A stretch of DNA of 64,000 bases from Flavilitoribacter nigricans DSM 23189 = NBRC 102662. GTDB lineage: Bacteria > Bacteroidota > Bacteroidia > Chitinophagales > Saprospiraceae. This document shows positions 18,301 to 25,600 of the stretch, in pieces. The stretch spans positions 186,001-250,000 of the forward strand of contig NZ_PDUD01000009.1 of assembly GCF_002646595.1 (NCBI RefSeq), in the 5' to 3' direction. The position numbers were made by a program, and so were the translations under genes. Every line of letters starts with the position of its first letter. Positions within the stretch are counted from its first letter, which is position 1. The notes under the pieces are model-generated. The model saw only the letters and a program-made list of their open reading frames with translations. It did no database searches and had not been told where the DNA came from.

Positions 18301-20030
18301 GGTTTAGCCGCAACCCGCTGGGCCGGACTAAACTCGATACTTTTGATCCCGTCAATGGTGATGGTCTCATCCTGCAGGTTCATGACTGCGTTGGTTCCCA
18401 GGGTACTGGACCGCATATTCAAACCGTCGTAATCCACCTGGTTACGGGCGGCATCCACGTAGTGGAATACTTTATCTTTTACCTCAATGAGTTGTTTATC
18501 GCTATCGTAGTTGATGAATCCGTTGGCTACCAGATCGTACAGGAGGGTCTGGATACTTTCAACCGAATATTTGGAATTGATCCTTCGGGCGATCATATCT
18601 GCGTCCAGGAAGTTGGTACCTTCCTTTTCGGCCGTTACTTTCATGATAGCGAGCGGGTTCACCGTGGCAATGTTCTGAAAGCGCTGATAGTTTCGCGGGT
18701 GAAAATAACCGAACGATTCGAACACCACATCCCGTTTGGAAGCCTGCTTGATGGTGGGTTTACCAATCACCAGCGAATCACTTTCGAGAAATGCGTTAAT
18801 CGTTTCGGCGTCGATGTTCACCTGGTTCATGGAGTTGTAGAAGGGGTTCCGGTCACTACCGCGGTCCCCGCGACTCAGCTGGATCTCCCGGTTCTGCACG
18901 TCAAAACGGAGGTTGACGGAGGGGTGATACAAAGAGTCATTCTTAAAATACAGGGTAGATTCTACGTGCTCCGCAAGGATCAATTCCTCACTCTTGATGG
19001 CGTACTGTTCGGCGCGACCCCGATAGACCAGTTTACCGTTCTTATCGTAGAGCTCCAGGGTAGCGGGATCATCTTTTTCGCCATAGCCGTAGATGGTGGT
19101 ACCTTTGATCCGGAATCCGCCCCGAAACTCGATACCCGTACCAAAATTGGTCATGGACATCATCCCTTCCCGGGAGTCGAAACGCGGGAAGGATCCCACC
19201 GTGGTCTTTTCGTTACCCGTGGACAGTTTGGCGGCATAAGTACCCTTGATCAGTCTATCTCCGAAGAACAGCGGATAGTGCAGCTTGGCACTTTCCACTT
19301 CGTAGATACTCCGCCGGGTATCCAGCTGGTAATTATCCAGAATGGAATACACATCGGAATTGTCTTCAAAATTATCCCATTCCGTTTTCCCCCCTTTTCC
19401 TTCCCAGAGAAAATCTACCGGGTAGTACACTCCGGAGGTTTTCTGGATGAGAATGGAGTCCTGTTTCCGCTGCCCGAGCAGGTCCGTCTCCGGAAAAACG
19501 ATGGCGGCCTTGCCGTCCCGGATCTCCAGGTCGTATTTGTCGGAAAGGGCATACCAGGATACCCCGCCGTCGGAAAATCGGAGTGCATTCAGCTCAATGA
19601 ACTTTTCGGCAAATCCCAGAAATTCCTGGAACGGCCGCTTGTGGCTAACGTCCATTTCGGCGAGCAGCTCGTCAAAGACCTTATGCCATTTGGCGAACAG
19701 CTCACTACCGTTCTCCTGGCGCTTGATCAGGATCACAATCTTGAGGTAGTCACGAAAGAAGGGGTTGGCCTGCATCCGGACCGACAACATGGAGTTGGCG
19801 GTTTGCAGGATCCGTTTTTCTTCATCTTCGGTAAACATACCGGCTTTAAATACCGATTGGAATTCCCGGTAGTTATCTTCCAGTACCTTTTGTTTACTGG
19901 AAGTCATGTAGTTGCCGAGTTCGGCAATGAATTCGTCTTGGTTTTCGGAAAATTTCTCTAGTCGCTGGCCCCAGCCGGAGGTACTGAGCAATACCAGACA
20001 CATGCTAAGGAGTAGAGGCAATGTCTTCAT
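15381..20030 (-). CDS. Giant exported beta-rich protein of unknown function (1549 aa)
   Basis: I do not recognise a named family. The start is set at M-K-T-L-P-L-L-L-S because it gives a signal peptide ending G-W-G-Q; the longer frame adds 31 residues before it. After an N-terminal helical part (about 20-170), almost the whole chain alternates short strands with turns of the form G-x-L-x-L and F-x-G, suggesting a long beta-solenoid or many beta modules. There is an acidic, proline/glutamate-rich linker at about 1280-1320. No T9SS sorting domain, no C-terminal membrane anchor and no terminal aromatic barrel signature were seen. A periplasmic, envelope-spanning scaffold is possible but unproven. 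It is a single gene with its own terminator. Confidence 0.85.
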   Translation of the reverse strand: MKTLPLLLSMCLVLLSTSGWGQRLEKFSENQDEFIAELGNYMTSSKQKVLEDNYREFQSVFKAGMFTEDEEKRILQTANSMLSVRMQANPFFRDYLKIVILIKRQENGSELFAKWHKVFDELLAEMDVSHKRPFQEFLGFAEKFIELNALRFSDGGVSWYALSDKYDLEIRDGKAAIVFPETDLLGQRKQDSILIQKTSGVYYPVDFLWEGKGGKTEWDNFEDNSDVYSILDNYQLDTRRSIYEVESAKLHYPLFFGDRLIKGTYAAKLSTGNEKTTVGSFPRFDSREGMMSMTNFGTGIEFRGGFRIKGTTIYGYGEKDDPATLELYDKNGKLVYRGRAEQYAIKSEELILAEHVESTLYFKNDSLYHPSVNLRFDVQNREIQLSRGDRGSDRNPFYNSMNQVNIDAETINAFLESDSLVIGKPTIKQASKRDVVFESFGYFHPRNYQRFQNIATVNPLAIMKVTAEKEGTNFLDADMIARRINSKYSVESIQTLLYDLVANGFINYDSDKQLIEVKDKVFHYVDAARNQVDYDGLNMRSSTLGTNAVMNLQDETITIDGIKSIEFSPAQRVAAKPLGEKVLMEGNRNLSFDGQLYAGYSMMEGKDFQFSYEKFQVHLDSVRYFDLFVPTGERMANGDREATSIASRIEHVNGVLLIDAPNNKSGKDSIQMFPSLQTQEFSYVYYDQDTIQEGAYGRDSFYFQLEPFSFDHLDDYSAEDIKFRGSLTSGGIFPDFKESLVLRENHSLGFKTQTPEEGEIAYGGKGKYTGELDLSNKGFYGRGNMQYLKASIDSEDIIFKPSEATAGADRFDLEEDRTPGSEVPQVRGSDVRINWRPQKDSMYVRTLEDPFKLFQQDDHVFDGTLILTPDGLKGDGKLDWSKAYLNSQLFSFGAFSTKADTTNIGIKAFDAEELALSTENVSADVDFDAQKGLFKANDQFLETTLPYNQYITSMNEFTWDMKEETIDFKADPGKYGIFTSIHPDQDSLNFKGQNAFYDLKTSQLNIEGVPNIVSADAFIYPDSGLVEIQKGGVMTKLEQARIVADTTNKYHVINRATVEILGRRNYRASGFYEYNIGDRKQEIKLQDIVGQPVGKGNYSDKKTVTRAVGEVKSESDFYVDHKTQFQGRITLNAEEKNLQFDGFARLDADKLPRPYWFTISSEGDKKDLAIRYDTPKSFDGEPLQTGLFLSKENSRIYPRVMAPLHFRKDRPIFDAKGYFKYNQGKDQFIFGDSLKVLRDELTGNQFIFKNVDGSVEAEGKFNIGSGLKYIKVDAAGVAKTAFPPPSEVEDELPPSEDLENEEEGTEETEPDPNMMMLLEEDEAEDKVDSILGGPKVVDIPFTADLMTGIQLIVPENLLKIMLNDIKSSSFDAPTITLLNDINFYKKSARELFPPTTKEIQQSLEGLTSGFLDIQPKYNPYTVLFSRLKMKWDADYQSFVTTEDKNGIVSVAGEPINKMLTCHVEFKMPSNEDDRLYIYIKSPSELFYFFGFKQGILSITSNNPSFMEAFDKLKAKDLIQKMDDGETYEIQAVEPGSANLFLRRIQATRQ

Positions 20031-20332
20031 AGATCCGGTGATTTGAATTTCTTTTACTGATGATCGACCGCAGACCGGTAGACAACAAGCGGTTGGAGGG
20101 AAGATGAACAAACCGATTGGCAACCAATGATCACGGGACGATCCGGATTAATAATTGGGTAGTATTAAATATTATATTTTCATATACGTCTCAAGTCGGG
20201 AAAAGATTCATCAGTCTTTTCCTAACTCAATTCACGGACAAACTTTAACTAAAATCCATCCGAAAAAATACACCGGGGAGGTTTTTTGACATTTGCCCCG
20301 GACGAACCCGCTAAATGATCAGTTTTAGCCTT
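20031..20332. other. Intergenic between prmA and the giant gene
   Basis: AT-rich with no open frame. It contains a probable prmA terminator (20263-20301) and a second hairpin GGAAAAGA/TCTTTTCC (20199-20222). No exact TAnnTTTG element for the giant gene was found. Confidence 0.5.
20263..20301 (-). terminator. Probable terminator behind prmA
   Basis: On the minus strand the stem CCGGGG/CCCCGG is followed by TGTATTTTTT, 31 bases past the prmA stop. The loop of 17 bases is long, which lowers confidence. Confidence 0.5.
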
Positions 20333-21157
20333 TTACCAGAACAACTGGAAGCAACACCATTCGTTGCGGTAGTACTTTTCATCTACGGTGAAGCCGGCCT
20401 TACGGGCTGCTTCCAATACCATGGGTTCGTCTTGTCGCAAAATGCCGGAAATCAATAATATACCACCCTTATTGAGTTTGTTATGTAACGTGGGAAGGGA
20501 GTTTAAAATTACATTTCTATTGATATTGGCGAGAATAAAATCGAATCTATTATCCAGAATGACGTCCAGATTACCATGGAAGACCTGAACGTTGAAAGCA
20601 TTGTTGATCTGAATGTTCTCCAGGGAGTTTTCGTAAGCGGGCAATTCGATGTCGACTGCATCGATCATGGTCGCGCCCATTTTGGCGGCCAGGATGGCCA
20701 GGATACCCGTCCCGCAGCCGTAGTCCAGTACTTTTTTCCGGTTGAGATCATGGTCGCGCATCGCGTTCATCATCATCCAGGTCGTATCGTGATGGCCGGT
20801 CCCGAAAGCCATTTTGGGATTGATCACGATCTCGTATTTGACTCCCGGCTGTACCGGGTGGAAATCAGCACGAACGGCGCAAAAAGAATCCAGTACGATG
20901 GGATGGAAGTTGGATTCCCAGGTTTCATTCCAATTGACGTAGGGCACTTCCCGAACCGAAAACTCGGCGGCGAACTGCTCCGCAAGTGACTGCACTTCCG
21001 AATCGGGCACTCCTTCGCGTTCGGAGGCCGGCACGTAGGCATCGAGCCCTTCTTCCGTCTCCTGAAAAGAGTCGAAAGGCCATTCCGAAAGGAACGCCAG
21101 AAGGATATCCCGCTTATCGTCTGCAACCTTAAAGGAGTATTCCCAGTAATTCATCAC
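20333..21157 (-). CDS. prmA: Ribosomal protein L11 methyltransferase
   Basis: SAM-dependent methyltransferase that modifies lysines and the N-terminus of ribosomal protein L11. Seen: the PrmA-specific segment N-P-K-M-A-F-G-T-G-H-H-D-T-T (about 137-150), SAM motif I V-L-D-Y-G-C-G-T-G-I-L-A-I, and the catalytic-type loop I-L-A-N-I-N-R-N-V-I. At 274 residues it has normal length. Start is the first or second of two adjacent Met codons. It lies 134 bases after folD on the same strand and is probably cotranscribed with it. Confidence 0.95.
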   Translation of the reverse strand: MMNYWEYSFKVADDKRDILLAFLSEWPFDSFQETEEGLDAYVPASEREGVPDSEVQSLAEQFAAEFSVREVPYVNWNETWESNFHPIVLDSFCAVRADFHPVQPGVKYEIVINPKMAFGTGHHDTTWMMMNAMRDHDLNRKKVLDYGCGTGILAILAAKMGATMIDAVDIELPAYENSLENIQINNAFNVQVFHGNLDVILDNRFDFILANINRNVILNSLPTLHNKLNKGGILLISGILRQDEPMVLEAARKAGFTVDEKYYRNEWCCFQLFW

Positions 21158-21291
21158 ACAGATTTTTAGTTTCGTTGGGGAAAACGAGCCTGTCCGTTAT
21201 GCAGGCAGTTTTATTTTTCGGCGGGCCGGATAAGCGGAGTTCCATTGTTTATTCCGCTTACCCGGCACCTGCAATTACTCAAAAGATAAAT

Positions 21292-22170
21292 TTAATACAC
21301 CTCTCCCCGGCTGGCTTTCAGGGTATTCATCAGCAGGGAAACAACGGTAAGCTGCCCTACCCCACCCGGAACCGGAGTGATCCAGGAGGCTTTGGTAGCC
21401 GCGCTGTCAAAGTCGACATCGCCCACCAGACGGTATCCCCGGGGCGCGTCCTCATCATCTACCCGGTTAATGCCCACATCCACGATCACCACGCCTTCTT
21501 TCAACATATCCGCAGTAATGAAATTCGGGCGACCGATGGCGGCGATCACGATGTCCGCCCGACGGGTATGTTCCGCCAGATCGCGGGTACGGCTGTGACA
21601 GATGGTCACGGTGGCGTTCCCGGGATAGGCCTTCAGCGCCATCAGGATGCCCATCGGCATCCCGACAATGTTACTGCGGCCAACCACCACTACTTCTTTC
21701 CCGGCAGTTTCGATCTCATACCGCTTCAGCATCTCCAGAATACCGTTCGGAGTAGCCGGAATGTAGGCCGGCAGGCCCTGGGCCATTCGTCCGAAATTGA
21801 CCGGGTGGAAACCGTCCACATCCTTTCCGGGTTGAATAGCCAGGGTGACCCGGTTCTCATCGATGTGCTCCGGTAAAGGAAGCTGCACGATAAAACCGTC
21901 GATATCTTCATCCTGGTTCAGCTCTTCCACAATGCCCAGCAATTCGTCTTCGGAAACGTCCGCCGGCCGGCGGATCAGGGTCGATTTGAATCCGATCTTT
22001 TCACAGGAACGCACCTTGTTGCGTACGTAAACCTGACTGGCGGGATCTTCCCCGACCAGTACGGCTGCCAGGTGTGGGATCTTCCCTCCTTCAGCCTTGA
22101 TCTCCTCTACCGCTGCGGCCAGTTCCTCGCGTATTTTTGCGGCCAGTATTTTGCCATCCAGTATATTCAT
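21292..22170 (-). CDS. folD: Bifunctional methylenetetrahydrofolate dehydrogenase/cyclohydrolase
   Basis: Interconverts 5,10-methylene-, methenyl- and 10-formyl-tetrahydrofolate with NADP in one-carbon metabolism. The start is at M-N-I-L-D-G-K; the upstream 16 residues are out of family and overlap the promoter. Seen: YVRNK (catalytic Lys), the substrate loop V-Q-L-P-L-P-E-H-I, the Rossmann motif VVVVGRSNIVGMPMG, and the C-terminal PGGVGQLT signature. It is 292 residues long, a normal length. A TACCTTTG promoter lies 36-43 bases upstream of the start. Confidence 0.97.
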   Translation of the reverse strand: MNILDGKILAAKIREELAAAVEEIKAEGGKIPHLAAVLVGEDPASQVYVRNKVRSCEKIGFKSTLIRRPADVSEDELLGIVEELNQDEDIDGFIVQLPLPEHIDENRVTLAIQPGKDVDGFHPVNFGRMAQGLPAYIPATPNGILEMLKRYEIETAGKEVVVVGRSNIVGMPMGILMALKAYPGNATVTICHSRTRDLAEHTRRADIVIAAIGRPNFITADMLKEGVVIVDVGINRVDDEDAPRGYRLVGDVDFDSAATKASWITPVPGGVGQLTVVSLLMNTLKASRGEVY

Positions 22171-22205
22171 GCCCTTGAATATTTTCCGTTTTGATTGAAA
22201 GATCA

Positions 22206-22213
22206 CAAAGGTA
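22206..22213 (-). promoter_or_regulatory. -7 element for folD
   Basis: The minus strand reads TACCTTTG, an exact TAnnTTTG match. The predicted start near 22201 gives a leader of about 30 bases. Confidence 0.6.
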
Positions 22214-22237
22214 ATCAAAAAGATATTTCCTTTTTTC

Positions 22238-22245
22238 TATCTTTG
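22238..22245 (+). promoter_or_regulatory. -7 element, plus strand, possible adhesin promoter
   Basis: TATCTTTG matches the consensus. It would leave a leader of about 350 bases before the adhesin start, so a nearer unrecognised promoter is also possible. Confidence 0.4.
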
Positions 22246-22606
22246 TTCCAGTCACGGTAAACTCCTACTCCCAAGTGGCGATTTCCTCTGCTAATTTAAT
22301 AATGGAGTTGACATCTTATTTGTAAATTCCACAAGTACAAAACATAAAGGTTTTTTCTAAAGCGATCGCAAGATCATACGCAATTGAAAAAACTACTCTC
22401 AGTGCCGGATGAATCCTAAAAAACTATAAACTGGCATCAACTTCACTGTTTCCCTTTACAACTAAAAAAAAATCGTAATGCGTTACTGTTGCCTGCCAAC
22501 AGTTATTGCAATGCAAAACTGTAGGGTCATAGTTATAATAAACCTTTTCCTGAACAAGTTAGCTTAACGGATATTTATCCCGAAGACAGCAAAGAAACAA
22601 TAGAGC

Positions 22607-25600
22607 ATGTTGAGCAAGCAACAAATCATTCTGTGGATCATCTGCGGCCTACCAACGCTCCTGTTTGGACAAAACTACTCGATGAACGACCCTATGATCA
22701 TGGATTGTAGCGGTATCTTTTTCGATGGAGGAGGCACCGGCACTCCTTATTCAGATTCGGACGTACTCACTACCACGATCTGTTCAAATGGCAATACCGG
22801 TAGTCACGTTCGCCTCAGCTTTTCCGATTTTGAGATCGCCACCGGGGATTCTTTATTTTTCTACGATGCTACCACCGCCGACCCGGATTCGCTGCTGGGT
22901 ACCCTGAATACTTTCGGGAAAAGCGGGAACAATTTTATTACCGGTCAGGGCTTTTCGGTACAGGCCACAACGGCCAACGCTTCCGGTTGTCTCACCTTGG
23001 TGTTTCAACCCAATAATGACGGTCTGGTCGGTTCCGGCTGGGAAGCAACCCTTTCCTGCGGCTCGGCCTGTCAGAATATATTTGTGGAGCTGGACAGCAC
23101 CGATCCGGCCGTAATGCCGGCGGATACCGGCTACATCGATCTGTGCCCCGGAGAGACGGTCATGCTCTCGGCCGTAGGCGATTACCCCCAGTCGGGTATC
23201 CGCTATGTGCAGAATGACGGTCTCACCAGTTTCCGGTGGATGATGGATGACGGCACCACGCTGGATGGTCAGCAGATCAGCCACGTTTACGACCAGCCCG
23301 GCGGATACGTAGTGCAGCTCGTAGCCACCGATCAGAACGGTTGTAAAAACCTCAATCTGCTCACCCAGCGCGTCCGGGTGGCTCCGCCGCCGAGCTTCAA
23401 TACCGATATCCAGTATCCGATCTGTATCGGCGATACCGTTTCGCTGACGGCGTCCAATCAGCCCGCGGATAATGCCGATGTGCTGATCCGGCCGGGTGTA
23501 AGCGGATTTCCCATTTCCGGCGTGCGGGCAGATTCCCTGCCCCTACCCGACGGACTGGAGCCTTATACGGCCAGTCTGGTGATCAAGGAATTTCCGGCGG
23601 ATGCGGTGATCGAAACGCCGGAGGACCTGGAAAGCATCTGCCTGAATATCGAACACAGTTATTTGTTCGACCTGGATATCATCATCACCTGCCCGAACGG
23701 TCAGTCCGATACCCTACAGCAAACTTCTCTGCTGAGCGGTGATATTTCCGTGCTCGGCGAGCCCTACGAAGCCGATGACACCCTCAATACGGGATCGAAC
23801 GGCCACATTCCGGGGATCGGTTACGATTACTGCTTTACCAGTGGGGCACCGCTCACCTGGAATGAATACATCAATGTAAACGGTCATGGACAGCTTCCCG
23901 CCGGTGATTACCGGCCGGTGCAGGGTTTTGAGCAGCTCATCGGTTGCCCGCTGAACGGAGAATGGACCCTGCAGGTGACGGATGAGATCGTCGATGACAA
24001 CGGGTGGATCTTCGAATGGGCGGTCAATTTTGCCAATCGCCTGCTTCCTTTTGCGAATTCCTTTTCTCCGGCCATTGTCGATTACAGCTGGGTCAACAAT
24101 CCGGAAGTGGATTTTTTCAGCAGTGACTCGATCGCTACCTACAGTGGTACCGCCGGTGATATCAGTTATCTGCTAAACGCCACCGATGAGTTCGGCTGTA
24201 GCTGGGATACTTCCGTGGTGGTCACCGTTCTCCCGGAAACGCATCCGGATTGTTACGAATGTACGCAGTTGCTGAATCGGGAGAACGATGTGCTCATCTG
24301 TAATCCCGAATCCAGACAACTCGATGTAACGAATAATGAGCTGGTCCTGGACCAACCCGTTTCCTATATCGCCACGCCCAATGTACCGGTCGGCTTTGAC
24401 AATGCCCCTCCGGGTATGCCCCTGCAATCGGTGATCACGGCCGGTAATGTGGTGCCGTCCGTACTGAGCGATCCCGCCAGTCAGATCCTGTCCGTTTGTG
24501 TGGACCTCAGTACCGACCGACTGGGAGATATTGAACTGTACCTGCAGGCTCCCTCCGGTCAGCGGCTGGAACTGAGTACCAAAAACGGAGGAAATTCCGC
24601 CGACGGCTACAGTCAGGTGTGTTTCACGCCGGGAGCAGCCACCGCCATTGATTTTGCCTTTCCACCCTATGCCGGCGACTATTTGCCGGAAGGCGACTTT
24701 TCGGACCTCACCGGAGCCGCCATTGACGGTGACTGGACCCTGCTCGTTTCGGACGATGCCAACATCAACGAATCCGGAGTGCTGAAGTCCTGGAGTATTT
24801 CCTTTCAGAGTACCAATGAGATCACCTATAGCTGGTCGCCCGCTTTTGGACTGGATTGCGATGAGTGTCCCAACCCAATGGCCGCTCCCAGCGCTACGAC
24901 TAACTATGTGGTCCGGGCCACCGACCTGTTCGGTTGTACCGATCGCGATACTATCGTTGTCGCGATCGCATCGGACCTGCCCGAACCGCAGATCGGGTGC
25001 GAGATCACTTCCAACGGACAGATCACCTTCAACTGGCAGAAAGTGGAAAACTTCAGCCTTTTTGACGTCCGCCTGACCCGCAATGGCAACACCGCCGCCT
25101 GGGAAGGACCGATCACGGATCTGGAATACACCATCAACGGACTGCAGCTTTTCGACACGGTCAGTCTGGATCTGCGTGTATTTGCCGACCCGAATGCTCC
25201 TTCCTGCGATAATCCCGAAGTCCGGTCTACCTGTGTCTACGCTTCCTGTGTGCACGAAGGGCAGATCGAAGAGGTCACGCCGGTGAGTTGTAGTGAACTA
25301 TCGGACGGAACGATCTCCATTATGGGTGTCAATGGGATAGAACCCTATCGCTACTTTATCGATGACGATACCAATGGACAGGACAACGGTTTTTTCGACG
25401 GTTTGAGCGCCGGAGATCATATCGTAGTCATTGAGGATCAGACCGGCTGCCGGGATACCACAGCATTCGAAGTACCGGCTCCCCTCCCTCTGCAGGCAAG
25501 TCTGGAAAGAGAAAAAGCCGTAAGCTGCCCGGATGGAGACGATGGGATCCTGCGGGCCATGGTTTCCGGCGGAACAATGCCCTACAGCTACGATTGGGTC

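Larger units (their letters stand above)
22171..22606. other. Divergent intergenic region folD / adhesin
   Basis: Carries back-to-back -7 elements for folD (22206) and for the adhesin direction (22238). The remaining 360 bases before the adhesin are AT-rich with no open frame. This may be a long 5' leader; no known riboswitch pattern was recognised. Confidence 0.5.

Noticed and set aside
18462-19961. A 499-codon plus-strand frame
   Set aside because: It lies entirely antisense to the giant exported-protein gene, has no family resemblance and reflects the codon bias of the real strand.
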